From Shinella curvata (GTDB lineage: Bacteria > Pseudomonadota > Alphaproteobacteria > Rhizobiales > Rhizobiaceae), in NCBI RefSeq assembly GCF_022899935.1, contig NZ_JALJCJ010000005.1:248001-312000 (forward strand): 64,000 nt of DNA, given 5' to 3'. How positions within the stretch are numbered: position 1 is the first letter of the stretch; the number at the start of each line of letters is the position of its first letter. This document shows positions 27,414 to 36,574 of the stretch, in pieces. Below the pieces are notes generated by a model that saw nothing but the letters and a program-made list of their open reading frames with translations, was not told the origin of the DNA and did no database searches. Position numbers and translations under genes: made by a program.

Positions 27414-28406
27414 GTGGCATTTTCGACGATCACCCGCCGGACCCTGATGGCGCTCGGCGCTACAGCGCTTGCAGCGCTGACGCTGGGCACGTCCGCCAGC
27501 GCCCAGCAGTTTCCCGACCGCACCATCACGCTCGTTGTGCCCTTCGCGGCCGGCGGCTCGACGGATGTGGTGGCCCGCATCATCGCGCAGAAGATGTCGG
27601 AGAATATCGGCCAGCAGATCATCGTCGAGAATGTCGGCGGGGCCGGCGGCAGCCTGGGCGCAGATCGCGTGGCGCGGGCGGAACCGGACGGCTACACGAT
27701 CCTGATGGCGACCGTCGCCACCCATGCGCTCAACCCGCTCATCCTGAAGACGAAGCCCTATGATGCGGAAAAGGATTTTGCGCCGGTTTCGCTGCTGGTG
27801 ATCGTGCCGAACGTGCTGGTGGTCAATCCCGAGCTGCCCGCCAAAAGTGTCGAGGAGCTGCTCGCCTTGCTGAAGGCCGATCCGGAAGGCTACAGCTATG
27901 CCTCGTCCGGCAATGGCACGCCGCTGCACCTCTCCGGCGAACTCTTCAAGTCGATGGCCGGCGTCAGCATGCAGCATGTGCCCTACAAGGGCTCCGGCCC
28001 GGCACTCAACGACGTGATTGGCAACCAGATCCCGATCATGTTCGACAACCTGCCCTCCTCCTCCGGCCACATCAAGGCCGGCACGCTGCGCGCGCTTGCC
28101 GTCACCACCAAGGAACGCGCCGCGTCCTTCCCGGATGTGCCGACGATCGCCGAATCCGGCATTCCCGGCTACGAGACCTATACGTGGAACGCGCTCTTCG
28201 CGCCGGCCGGCACGCCGAAGGAGGTTGTCGATAAACTCAATGAAGCCGCCAACACCGCCCTGAAGGATCCTGCAGTGATGGAGCGCATGAAGGAATTCAG
28301 CGCCACCATCGTCGGCTCAACGTCGGAAGAACTCGGCAAACACGTGACGGCAGAACTCGCCAAATGGAAACCCGTCGTCGAGGGTGCAAAAATCCAGATG
28401 GATTGA
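27414..28406 (+). CDS. Tripartite tricarboxylate transporter binding protein (TctC/Bug family)
   Basis: Periplasmic solute-binding protein, 330 residues. A signal peptide spans about 1-30 with a twin-arginine-like ITRRTLMALG motif, ending SASA-Q. The body has VVPFAAGGSTDVVAR, GGAGGSLGADRVARAEPDG, PYKGSGPALNDVIG and SGIPGYETYTWNALFAPAGT, the Bug-family pattern. The start is GTG with GGGAGGAG 7 bases upstream. No TctA or TctB membrane genes are nearby, as for many orphan Bug proteins; ligand unknown. Confidence 0.93.
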   Translation: MAFSTITRRTLMALGATALAALTLGTSASAQQFPDRTITLVVPFAAGGSTDVVARIIAQKMSENIGQQIIVENVGGAGGSLGADRVARAEPDGYTILMATVATHALNPLILKTKPYDAEKDFAPVSLLVIVPNVLVVNPELPAKSVEELLALLKADPEGYSYASSGNGTPLHLSGELFKSMAGVSMQHVPYKGSGPALNDVIGNQIPIMFDNLPSSSGHIKAGTLRALAVTTKERAASFPDVPTIAESGIPGYETYTWNALFAPAGTPKEVVDKLNEAANTALKDPAVMERMKEFSATIVGSTSEELGKHVTAELAKWKPVVEGAKIQMD

Positions 28407-28425
28407 TCAGCGTCAGGCCGGCGCC

Positions 28426-30069
28426 TCAGGCGCCGATTGCCCTGCCCGCAATGCGCCCGGAAAACAGGCAGCCACCGAGGAATGTGCCCTCCAGCGCATT
28501 GTAGCCATGCAGGCCGCCGCCACCGAAGCCGGCGGCCTCGCCGGCCGCATAGAGGCCCGGCACCGGCTTGCCTGACAGTTCCAGCACCCGCCCAGACGGA
28601 TCCGTCTGGAGGCCACCGAGTGTCTTGCGCGTGAGGATGTTGAGGCGCACCGCGATCAGCGGCCCGGACTTGGGATCGAGCAGGCGGTGCGGCCGCGCCG
28701 TGCGCATCAGCTTGTCGCCGAGATAGTTGCGCGCGCCGTGGATGGCCGTGACCTGCGCATCCTTCGAGAACGGATTGTCGATCTCGCGGTCGCGCGCCTC
28801 CACCTCGGCACGCACGCGCTCCGCATTGAGCAGGGGCGCATCGGTCAGCCCATTCATGGCCGCGACGAGATCGTCGAGCGTGTCGCGAACGACGAAATCC
28901 GCCCCCTTGTCCATGAAAGCCTGCACCGGGCCGGGCGGGTTCTTGCCGAGCCGCCTCAGCAAGAGCGGGATGTCCTTGCCCGTCAGGTCCGGGTTCTGCT
29001 CGGATCCGGACAGCGCGAATTCCTTCTTGATGATCGCCCGCGTCAGGATGAACCAGCTGTGGTCGTGGCCGCTCGCGCGAATGGCTTTCAGTGTCGCCAG
29101 CGTATCGAAACCCGGCATGGCCGGCGCGGGAAAGCGGCGGCCGTGGGCATCGAGCCAGAGCGACGACGGGCCGGGCAGGATCCGGATGCCGTGACCCGGC
29201 CAGATCGGATCCCAGTTCCGCAGGCCCTCGGTGTAGTGCCACATGCGGTCGCCATTGATGACCGAACCGCCAGCTCGTTGCGCGATGCCCAGCATGCGTC
29301 CGTCGACATGGGCGGGCACGCCGCTCACCATGAAAGCGGGCGGTTCGCCGAGGCGGTCGCGCGGCCAGCTTTCACGCACCAGGTCCTGATTGCCGCCAAT
29401 GCCGCCCGACGACACCAGAACTGCACCCGCGCGAAACCGGAAATCGCCGACGATCTCCCGCGACGTCGATCGACCGCGCGCCGCATGATCCGGCGCCAGC
29501 ACCGCGCCATGGGCACCGACAACCACACCATTCTCGACGATCACCCCATCGACACGATGGCGGAAACGGAAGGCAATCGCGTTTTCGGCCCGAAGCTGCT
29601 CGGCACGCCGCAAAAACGGCGCCAGCACACCGGGGCCGGTGCCCCATGTCACATGGAAGCGCGGCACGGAATTGCCATGCCCCGTCGCCAGCCCACCGCC
29701 CCGCTCCGCCCAGCCAACGACGGGAAACCAGCGCATACCCATTGCATGCAGCCAGGCCTGCTTCTCACCGCTGGCAAAGTCGAGATAGGCCTCTGCCCAA
29801 TAACGCGGCCAATGGTCCTCCGGCCGGTCGAAACCGGCAGAGCCCATCCAGTCCTGCCGCGCCAATGCGAGGCTGTCACGGATGCGCATGCGGCGCTGCT
29901 CGGGACTATCGATGAAGAACAGACCACCCAGCGACCAGAAGGCCTGCCCGCCCAGGCTCTGCTCTCCCTCCTGGTCGAGCACGATCACCCTGAGCCCGCG
30001 CCCGGCCGCCTCCGTCGCTGCGACGAGGCCGGCAAGACCCGCGCCGATGACAAGAAGATCGCAATCCAT
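28426..30069 (-). CDS. FAD-binding dehydrogenase (KsdD-like)
   Basis: 547 residues. The dinucleotide motif VIGAGLAGLVAATEA is near the N-terminus and the C-terminal FAD motif GLYAAGEAAGFGGGG is followed by LEGTFLGGCLFSGRIAG. The overall pattern is that of the fumarate reductase/3-ketosteroid-dehydrogenase flavoprotein group; the substrate is unknown. The ATG at 30067-30069 has GGGAGG 7 bases upstream; a TTG at 30096 is less likely. Convergent with the TctC gene, so the two are not one operon. Confidence 0.9.
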   Translation of the reverse strand: MDCDLLVIGAGLAGLVAATEAAGRGLRVIVLDQEGEQSLGGQAFWSLGGLFFIDSPEQRRMRIRDSLALARQDWMGSAGFDRPEDHWPRYWAEAYLDFASGEKQAWLHAMGMRWFPVVGWAERGGGLATGHGNSVPRFHVTWGTGPGVLAPFLRRAEQLRAENAIAFRFRHRVDGVIVENGVVVGAHGAVLAPDHAARGRSTSREIVGDFRFRAGAVLVSSGGIGGNQDLVRESWPRDRLGEPPAFMVSGVPAHVDGRMLGIAQRAGGSVINGDRMWHYTEGLRNWDPIWPGHGIRILPGPSSLWLDAHGRRFPAPAMPGFDTLATLKAIRASGHDHSWFILTRAIIKKEFALSGSEQNPDLTGKDIPLLLRRLGKNPPGPVQAFMDKGADFVVRDTLDDLVAAMNGLTDAPLLNAERVRAEVEARDREIDNPFSKDAQVTAIHGARNYLGDKLMRTARPHRLLDPKSGPLIAVRLNILTRKTLGGLQTDPSGRVLELSGKPVPGLYAAGEAAGFGGGGLHGYNALEGTFLGGCLFSGRIAGRAIGA

Positions 30070-30187
30070 CCCAACGCCTCCCGTCGCAAGTTGCAAAACT
30101 TACGCTGACGTTCACGTCAGATCAATAGATGGAGAAATGTCCGTGGCGGGAAGGCGCAACACTGGCGCGCTCCCCAAGTCACGAAAC

Positions 30188-31219
30188 CTATCGTTCGGTC
30201 AGCTTCAGTTCGATACGGCGGTTAGTCGCCTTTGCCGCATCGTCATTGCCCTCGGCAATCGGCTGGAATTCGCCGAAGCCGGCTGCGACGAGCCGGTTGG
30301 CCGGCACGCCATTGGCGATAAGGAATTTGACGACCGACGTTGCGCGCGCCGAGGAAAGCTCCCAGTTGTCGCGGTAGCGGCCGGTGCCGGACAGCGGCAC
30401 ATTGTCGGTATGGCCATCGACGCGCAGCACCCAGTTGATCTCGGCGGGAATTTCCTTGGCGAGATCGAGCAGGGCTGTAGCGAGCTTCTTCATCTCCGCC
30501 TGCCCCGCCTCGTTCAGCTCGTTGCCGCCGGAGGGGAAGAGCACTTCCGACTGGAAGACGAAGCGGTCGCCGACGATGCGGATGTTTTCGCGGTCGGACA
30601 GGATTTCGCGCAGCCGGCCGAAGAAGTCGGAACGGTAGCGGTTGAGCTCCTGCACACGCTGCGCCAGCGCGACATTGAGGCGGCGGCCGAGATCGGCGAT
30701 CTTCGTCTGCGAGGACTTGTCCTTGGCCTCGGAGGCCTGGAGCGCCTCTTCCACGGCGGCGATCTGGCTACGCAGCGCGGCGATCTGCTGGTTGAGCAGC
30801 TCGATCTGGCTTGCAGCCCGCGCGCTCACCTGCTTTTCCGAATCCAGTTCGCCTTCCAGCGTCGTCACGCGGGCATTGGCGGCATCGGAGGCACCGGAAC
30901 CGCTGTCCAGTAGCTGTTGAAGACGCGTGCGGTCGCTTTCGGATTGCGCAAGCGAGGCCTGGAGATTGGCGAGCGTGTCCTCGAGATCCTGCTTGCCGCT
31001 CTTTTCCAGCGCCAGCAATTGCGTGAGTTCGTTGATCTGGCTGGTCAGCCGATTCAGCACGTCGTCCTTGCCGGAGATTTCGCGGCTCAGAAAGAACTGC
31101 GCCAGCACGAAGACCGTGAGCAGGAACATGATCGCAAGCAGCAGCGTCGACAACGCATCGACGAAGCCCGGCCAGTAATCGACCGAGCGCTGGCTGCGCC
31201 GGTTGCGGGCGAGCGCCAT
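30188..31219 (-). CDS. OmpA/MotB-like peptidoglycan-binding protein
   Basis: 343 residues: one N-terminal transmembrane helix (VDALSTLLLAIMFLLTVFVL, about 20-40) preceded by a basic tail, a long coiled coil (about 50-200), then an OmpA C-terminal domain (about 225-343) with RVDGHTDNVP, WELSSARATSVV and NRRIELKLTER, which binds peptidoglycan. The layout is that of MotB/ZorB-like stators. It is two bases downstream of the MotA/ExbB-like gene, so the two proteins should form one proton-driven complex. Role unknown. Confidence 0.88.
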   Translation of the reverse strand: MALARNRRSQRSVDYWPGFVDALSTLLLAIMFLLTVFVLAQFFLSREISGKDDVLNRLTSQINELTQLLALEKSGKQDLEDTLANLQASLAQSESDRTRLQQLLDSGSGASDAANARVTTLEGELDSEKQVSARAASQIELLNQQIAALRSQIAAVEEALQASEAKDKSSQTKIADLGRRLNVALAQRVQELNRYRSDFFGRLREILSDRENIRIVGDRFVFQSEVLFPSGGNELNEAGQAEMKKLATALLDLAKEIPAEINWVLRVDGHTDNVPLSGTGRYRDNWELSSARATSVVKFLIANGVPANRLVAAGFGEFQPIAEGNDDAAKATNRRIELKLTER

Positions 31220-31221
31220 CT

Positions 31222-32304
31222 CTATTCGCCCCCGGCCTTGTGGGCCTTCTCGGCCGCGCGTTCCGGCAGCTTTTCGACCGAGCGCTCACCCGAACGCGCT
31301 GCAAGACGGTCGAGCGTGCGGCGAAGCGCCTTGGCCTCCTCCTGCTGCGCCTCGATCCAGTCGCGCAGCATCTGCTGCTCGCTGCGCATGTTTTTCACAA
31401 GGCCCTGAATACCTTCTGCAAGGCTCGCCATCGCTGCCGTCGAGCGTTGGCCGCCACCTTCATGTTGCGCGAGTTTCAGGATCTGCTCGGCGAGCGCCTG
31501 CACGTCGGCCGAAGATGTCGTTGCGAGTTCCGCGGTCGGCTGAAGCTCCGACCCTACATCCGTCACGGAAGACAGCCAGTTTTCCAGCTCCGTGTAGAAG
31601 CGGTTCTGCGCACGGCCGGCCTGCAAGTCGAGGAAGCCGAGGATGAGCGAGGAGGCGAGACCGAACAGCGAGGTCGAGAAGGCCGTACCCATACCTTCCA
31701 GCGGGGCGTAAAGGCCTTGCTTCAGCGCCGTAAGAATATCATTCGCCGTGCCGCCGCCGGCATCCAGCGACTGGATGACCGCGCTGATCGAACCGATCGT
31801 GCCGAGCAGGCCCCAGAAGGTGCCCAGCAGGCCGAGAAAGACCAGGAGGCCGATCAGGTAGCGGGATGTATCGCGCGATTCGTCGAGGCGCGTGGCGATG
31901 GAATCGAGGATTGACCGCAGCGTCGCGGTCGACAGCGCCAGCGAATGGCGCCGGCCGATCAGCGCGCGCATCGGCGCGAGCAGCACGGGATCGCGCCCGA
32001 CCTTTTCGGCGCTGCCGGCCGCGCGGAACGAGTTGAACCAGCGCACTTCGGGCCGCAGCGCCAGAACATGGTTGAAGACCAGCAGTATGCCGATCAATAG
32101 CACACCGAGGATCAGGCCATTGAGGCCGGGATTGGAGAGAAACGCCGTCTGCGCCTGGCGAAAGAGGATGGCGGCGACGAAGCCGACGATGATGAGGAAG
32201 ATCACCATCGTCCAGAAGAACGCCATGGGGCTCGAAAGTTTGTGCGGGTAGTCGTCCCCGGTCTCGGACGACCCTCCCCAGCCCGACAGCGCCAGCTTAG
32301 CCAT
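31222..32304 (-). CDS. MotA/TolQ/ExbB-family proton channel protein
   Basis: 360 residues. Helices at about 30-48 and 65-85, then a conserved channel domain (SRDTSRYLIGLLVFLGLLGT, FWGLLGTIGSISAVI, then GMGTAFSTSLFGLASSLILG) typical of the MotA/TolQ/ExbB family. The C-terminal tail is a charged coiled coil. The ATG at 32302-32304 starts MAKLALSGWGG. Forms an operon with the OmpA-like gene (2-base gap). It is not beside flagellar, ton or tol genes; I know the pair as conserved in Rhizobiales without an assigned job. Confidence 0.88.
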   Translation of the reverse strand: MAKLALSGWGGSSETGDDYPHKLSSPMAFFWTMVIFLIIVGFVAAILFRQAQTAFLSNPGLNGLILGVLLIGILLVFNHVLALRPEVRWFNSFRAAGSAEKVGRDPVLLAPMRALIGRRHSLALSTATLRSILDSIATRLDESRDTSRYLIGLLVFLGLLGTFWGLLGTIGSISAVIQSLDAGGGTANDILTALKQGLYAPLEGMGTAFSTSLFGLASSLILGFLDLQAGRAQNRFYTELENWLSSVTDVGSELQPTAELATTSSADVQALAEQILKLAQHEGGGQRSTAAMASLAEGIQGLVKNMRSEQQMLRDWIEAQQEEAKALRRTLDRLAARSGERSVEKLPERAAEKAHKAGGE

Positions 32305-32416
32305 GTAGTCGCATCTCCGCTTTCTCGTCGGGGCGGAGACTAGAGGAAGATTGTGAGGAATTGAAGGGCTTAGCAGCAACAGCGGCGCTTTGATGCGCCG
32401 CCATCCTCAGCCTGCC

Positions 32417-33217
32417 TCAGCGCGTCGGAACCGGGCGGTGCAGCACGTCGCGCAACGCCTTGTGGATATATTCGTTACCGGCAACCACTTCGCCGGCATT
32501 GAACATGTCATTGCCGCCGTCGAAGTCGGTTGCATAACCGCCGGCTTCGCGAATCAGGAGAACACCGGTCGCCATGTCCCATTCGGCCAGGTCACGCTCC
32601 CAGAAACCGTCGAAACGGCCGGCGGCGACATAGGCGAGATCGAGCGCGGTGGAACCGAGACGGCGCATGCCGGCGACTTCGCCCATCACATGGCGCAGCT
32701 CGATGAGGAACTTGCCATGGTTGCCGCGGCCGAGATGCGGCACGCTGCAACCGATGACGGCATCCGACAGGGCCTTTCGGGCGGCCACGCGCAGGCGGCG
32801 ATCGTTGAGGAAGGCGCCACCGCCACGCTCGGCGGTGAAGAGTTCGTCCGTCGCCGCGTTGAGAACGACGGCGGCGACGATCTCGCCGTTGCGTTCCAGC
32901 GCAATGGTGCTGGCAAAGAGCGGGATGCCGTGCAGGAAATTCGTGGTGCCGTCGAGGGCGTTGACGATCCAGCGGTGCGCACCATCCGTGCCGATGACTT
33001 CGTCGGCTTCGTCGCTGAGGAAGCCATAGGTCGGACGGGCCTTCATCAGTTCTTCGCGGACGATCTTCTCGGCCTTGCGGTGGGCCTGCGCGACATATTC
33101 GGCCGGGCCCTTGAGCGAAACCTGGAGGTTCTGCACTTCGCCGAAATCACGCGAGAGCGACTTGCCGGCCTTGAAGGCGGCCTGAACCATAACGTTGAGA
33201 AGAGCTGAACGAGCCAT
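32417..33217 (-). CDS. Inositol-monophosphatase (SuhB)-family protein with altered metal site
   Basis: 266 residues, whole-length similarity to rhizobial SuhB (MARSALLNVMVQAAFKAGKS, GTDGAHRWIV, LDGTTNFLHGIP, LGRGNHGKFLIELRHVMGE). Several metal-site residues differ: E40 where family members have Asp (GPxD), H46 where they have Asp (QAD), SDE at 68-70 instead of GEE, and N86-A87 instead of Asp-Pro. D89 and D214 remain. The substitutions are clear in the DNA and the frame is intact. It may be inactive or regulatory, or have a changed specificity. ATG at 33215-33217 preferred over upstream alternatives. Confidence 0.85.
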   Translation of the reverse strand: MARSALLNVMVQAAFKAGKSLSRDFGEVQNLQVSLKGPAEYVAQAHRKAEKIVREELMKARPTYGFLSDEADEVIGTDGAHRWIVNALDGTTNFLHGIPLFASTIALERNGEIVAAVVLNAATDELFTAERGGGAFLNDRRLRVAARKALSDAVIGCSVPHLGRGNHGKFLIELRHVMGEVAGMRRLGSTALDLAYVAAGRFDGFWERDLAEWDMATGVLLIREAGGYATDFDGGNDMFNAGEVVAGNEYIHKALRDVLHRPVPTR

Positions 33218-33398
33218 GAAATGAATGTCCTTCGGGAATGTCCGGCGCATCGGGACGGCAAAAGCCGCGGCGCGCAAATGCACGGGGACCGGATGTGCGG
33301 GCTTCAAGACCACAAATCCAGCGAAGTTTCAAGCCTTCAGCCCCTGCGTCGGCTGCAATGCAGGGGCCGCGATCGTGCAACAGGGTAAATACGGCGCC

Positions 33399-34541
33399 CT
33401 ACGAGCCCGAGCGGTACTTGTTCGCCGCCGTGATCGCCGCCTTCTGCTGTTCGTCCGTCAGGCCGAGGTAGAAGTCCTCAAGCGACGGATCATTCAGACC
33501 TGCACGTCGGACCAGAACGAACCACTTGCCTGCCTCGATCGGATCGGGCCGTGTGCCGATGGCGTGGATATAAAGCTGCGCGAGCTTGCTCTGGGCAACG
33601 ACATTGCCGCCATCGGCGGCGCGCTTCATCCATTTAAAACCCGTATCGTAGTCACGATCGCCCGCCGTGCCGTTCACCAGCCACATGCCGAGATCGAGCT
33701 GAGCCGTATCGAAGCCCGCGCGGGCAGCCCGCACAAGCCATTCACGAGCGCGCTTGGTCTTTTCTTCCGGCAGGTCCTTCAGGTTCACATAGATCTGGGC
33801 CACGGCGTATTGCGCATCCGCGATGCCCTGCTCGGCGGACTTCTCGTAATAGGGCAGCGCGTCACGCAGCCCCTTGTCGCCCGGGCTATCGGCCACCAGC
33901 ACCTGCGCGTAGTTGAACTGCGCGGAGGCATTGCCGAGATCAGCCGATTTCTTCATCAGCTCGTCGGCCTTCTTGCGATCCGTCGGCGACGCCGAGCGCT
34001 CCATGAGAAGGATCGCATATTTGAACATGCCGGTCGGATCGCCGCCATTGGCGGCCTGCTCATACCAGAACAGTGCCTGCTTGCGATCGCGCTTCACGCC
34101 GAGGCCACGGTCGAGAATTTCGGCGACCAGGGTCTGCGCGGCGGGATCGCCCAGCTGCGCGCGCGGCAAAGCCAGTTCCATCGCCGTCAGGTAGTGGCCG
34201 CGCTGGAAGGCGCCGTAAGCGTCGTCCACCTTGCCGGTGAACGGCTTTTCGGCCGGCAGTGCCGGCAGGTCGGCCCCCATGCGATCGAGCACCGAGAGCC
34301 CCGTGGATGGACCATCGACCGGCTTCTTCTCGTCCTTCTTGGCCTCGTCGGGCTGCTCGTCGAGCGCGGCGGGCTTCACCTCCTCGACCGGTTTCTTTTC
34401 ATCAACCTTCGCATCGTCGAGGGTGACGGACGGTCCCTTCTTGGCCGTCTCGGCAAGAGACGGCACGGCGACGAGAACGCCCGTGGCGAGAAACGCCACC
34501 GGCGCGATACGGCAAGCTTGTGAACGAAGGGCCCTGATCAT
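33399..34541 (-). CDS. Secreted Sel1-repeat protein
   Basis: 380 residues. A signal peptide spans about 1-30 (ending SLA-E), then a Lys/Glu/Pro-rich linker (35-95), then about seven Sel1-like repeats (A..LG.A.AQ..... patterns such as AAQTLVAEILDRGLGVKRD, ASAQFNYAQVLVADSPGDKG). Sel1 repeats are protein-interaction scaffolds; ExoR of rhizobia is a periplasmic example. Partner unknown. It ends 10 bases after the neighbouring ThiE-like gene begins its 3' end on the same strand, so they may be co-transcribed. Confidence 0.86.
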   Translation of the reverse strand: MIRALRSQACRIAPVAFLATGVLVAVPSLAETAKKGPSVTLDDAKVDEKKPVEEVKPAALDEQPDEAKKDEKKPVDGPSTGLSVLDRMGADLPALPAEKPFTGKVDDAYGAFQRGHYLTAMELALPRAQLGDPAAQTLVAEILDRGLGVKRDRKQALFWYEQAANGGDPTGMFKYAILLMERSASPTDRKKADELMKKSADLGNASAQFNYAQVLVADSPGDKGLRDALPYYEKSAEQGIADAQYAVAQIYVNLKDLPEEKTKRAREWLVRAARAGFDTAQLDLGMWLVNGTAGDRDYDTGFKWMKRAADGGNVVAQSKLAQLYIHAIGTRPDPIEAGKWFVLVRRAGLNDPSLEDFYLGLTDEQQKAAITAANKYRSGS

Positions 34542-34550
34542 GAGCGCCTA

Positions 34551-35204
34551 CTATTGCTCAAACCGTGGCGCTTTTTCGTCAAGAAGAGCATTGACCGCAG
34601 CAATCACATGCGGCGCCTGCGCGGGGTCGGCAAACACCGCCTTGTCCAGCGCCACGAACTCCGCGCCGGTCTCGGCAACGGCAAGAGCGGAGTCCGGATC
34701 GCTGCCGCCGAGCACGATGCAGGGAATTTCCACCATCGAGGCCCACCATTCGGCAAGCGCCAGGTTCTTCGGATGCGCTTCCGGCTTTATGTCGCCGCCG
34801 ATCTTGCCGAAGAAGATATAGTCCGGCTGGATATCGCCGATCTCCAGCGCCTTGTGGCGATCCGTGGCATTGCCGCCGCCGACGATGAGTTTCGGCGTGA
34901 ACTTTTCCACCGCCTCGGCAAATTCCTCAAGCCCGCCGGTCACATGGATACCGTCGGCCTTCGCCCGGCCGGCCACGCGCGTATCGCCGGCGACAAGAGC
35001 TGCAGCGCCGGCATCCTGGACGATCTGGACGAGCGCTTCGGCATGCTTCTGGAACACGCCGTCGTCGAGCCCGTATTGCGGAATGATCACCGAGGCGACA
35101 TCGCCGCCCTTCAGAGCGCCCTCGAGCATGGCGGTCCGCGCGGACAGGTCCTCTCCCTCTGGGAGGATCAGCACGAGACGGCAGCGGTTATCGGCGTTGG
35201 ACAT
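34551..35204 (-). CDS. Thiamine-phosphate-synthase-like protein (divergent ThiE)
   Basis: 217 residues with the ThiE TIM-barrel pattern: AAALVAGDTRVAGRAKADGIH, FFGKIGG, and a C-terminal GGSDPDSALAVAETGAEFVAL. The classical NDR...ADGVHLGQ and GPvfxTxTK motifs are only partly present (GDTR for NDR, no TxTK), so pyrophosphate handling may differ. It could be a second, specialised ThiE. The ATG at 35202-35204 has AAGGAAG upstream. Followed by the Sel1-repeat gene. Confidence 0.75.
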   Translation of the reverse strand: MSNADNRCRLVLILPEGEDLSARTAMLEGALKGGDVASVIIPQYGLDDGVFQKHAEALVQIVQDAGAAALVAGDTRVAGRAKADGIHVTGGLEEFAEAVEKFTPKLIVGGGNATDRHKALEIGDIQPDYIFFGKIGGDIKPEAHPKNLALAEWWASMVEIPCIVLGGSDPDSALAVAETGAEFVALDKAVFADPAQAPHVIAAVNALLDEKAPRFEQ

Positions 35205-35295
35205 GGATGGGCACTTCCTTGAATTGCGGCACTTGGTCTCGTCATAACAGATCAAAGCGGATAGACGGAAGGACGAACAGGATCAATCGTCTTCC

Positions 35296-36066
35296 ATGTC
35301 CATAGACCCCTCGATTTATTACGCCGCGATCCCCGCCGTGCTGCTGGTCGGCCTGACAAAGGGCGGCATGGGCGAGGCGCTGGCATTAATGGGCGTGCCC
35401 CTGCTGGCCATGGCCGTGCCGCCGGTGCAAGCCGCCGCCATTCTTCTGCCGATCCTGGTGGTGATGGACTGCGTGTCGCTCTGGATCTGGCGCGAACACA
35501 ACAACCGCACCCTCCTGAAAATGCTGCTGCCTGGTGCGCTCATCGGCATTGCCATCGGCTGGGCAACCTCGGCCTATGTGCCGCGTGATGCGCTGCGCCT
35601 CATCATCGGCCTCATTACCGTACTCTTCGTGCTGCGCTACTTCTACAACAGCTGGCGCGTCCGGCATGGTTATATCATCGAGCCGAAACCGCACCGGCTC
35701 ATTCCCGCCGCCTTTTTCGGCACGCTGTCCGGCTATGGCAGCTTCGTGGCCCATGCCGGCGGCGCGCCGTTCCAGGTCTACGGCCTGCCGCTGAAGCTGC
35801 CGCCGCGCGACTATACCGGCGCGGCCGTCCGCTTCTTCGCCATTCTCAATTTCATCAAGCTTGGCCCCTATTTCGCGCTGGGACAGCTGGACACGACGAA
35901 CCTCACCATCTCGGCGACGCTCGTGCCGCTTGCCATCATCGCGACCGCCTTCGGCGGTTTCATGGTCAAACGCATGAAGCCGGATGTCTTCTATCCCTTC
36001 ATGTATTCCATGGCGCTGATTGCCGGGATGAAGCTCGTCTATGACGGCGTGCTGGCCTTTCTCTGA
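35296..36066 (+). CDS. TSUP-family (TauE/SafE) membrane exporter
   Basis: 256 residues with eight predicted helices; the sulfite/organosulfur exporter family TauE/SafE. N-terminal AIPAVLLVGLTKGGMGEA and the internal repeat GYGSFVAHAGGAPFQVYGLP are family hallmarks. Substrate unknown. The ATG at 35296 is divergent from the ThiE-like gene. The small ArsR regulator follows 60 bases downstream. Confidence 0.9.
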   Translation: MSIDPSIYYAAIPAVLLVGLTKGGMGEALALMGVPLLAMAVPPVQAAAILLPILVVMDCVSLWIWREHNNRTLLKMLLPGALIGIAIGWATSAYVPRDALRLIIGLITVLFVLRYFYNSWRVRHGYIIEPKPHRLIPAAFFGTLSGYGSFVAHAGGAPFQVYGLPLKLPPRDYTGAAVRFFAILNFIKLGPYFALGQLDTTNLTISATLVPLAIIATAFGGFMVKRMKPDVFYPFMYSMALIAGMKLVYDGVLAFL

Positions 36067-36126
36067 GGATACTTCGCACCGCACAAAATACTTGCCGCAC
36101 CTGCTGCTTTGCCCTAGCGTTCGGCC

Positions 36127-36387
36127 ATGGCGCACCCGGACCCCTTTGCTGCGATTGCCGATCCCAACCGCAGGTTCCTGCTGGAGGAGCTGCGTCGCGC
36201 TCCGCGCACGGTCAACGAACTCTCCGAAGGCCTGCCGATCAGCCGCCCGGCGGTCTCCCAGCACCTGAAAGCGCTGCTCGATTCCAACCTGGTCAGCGTG
36301 AAGGCCGAAGGCACGAAACGCATCTATGCCATCAATGCCAAGGGTTTCGACAGGCTCAATCTCTGGCTCGATCAATTCTGGTCGTGA
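36127..36387 (+). CDS. ArsR-family transcriptional regulator
   Basis: 86 residues, essentially one winged helix (FAAIADPNRRFLLEELRRA, then SEGLPISRPAVSQHLKALLD and VSVKAEGTKRIYAINAKG). It belongs to the ArsR/SmtB superfamily but has no cysteine for metal sensing, so it resembles the SdpR-like type that senses other signals. Possibly regulates the adjacent exporter. Confidence 0.85.
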   Translation: MAHPDPFAAIADPNRRFLLEELRRAPRTVNELSEGLPISRPAVSQHLKALLDSNLVSVKAEGTKRIYAINAKGFDRLNLWLDQFWS

Positions 36388-36574
36388 ACCCCACTGTGTC
36401 ATTTTGAAATAGAACGCCCCGGCAGACCTTCCGGTTTGCCAGGGCGTCACGACATCTATGATTTCGTTTTCGGAAGCGGTTTCGCGAAATGGGCTCCTAA
36501 CCCGGTCCTCCCATACGGACCAGCTGTTCCGCGACTTGCCTCCCTATAATCCCTTTGGAAAAATCCCTGTCGTT

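Noticed and set aside
30188-32304. Zorya-type anti-phage system
   Set aside because: Only ZorA/ZorB-like stator parts are present; no ZorC/ZorD/ZorE gene and no other defence genes nearby.
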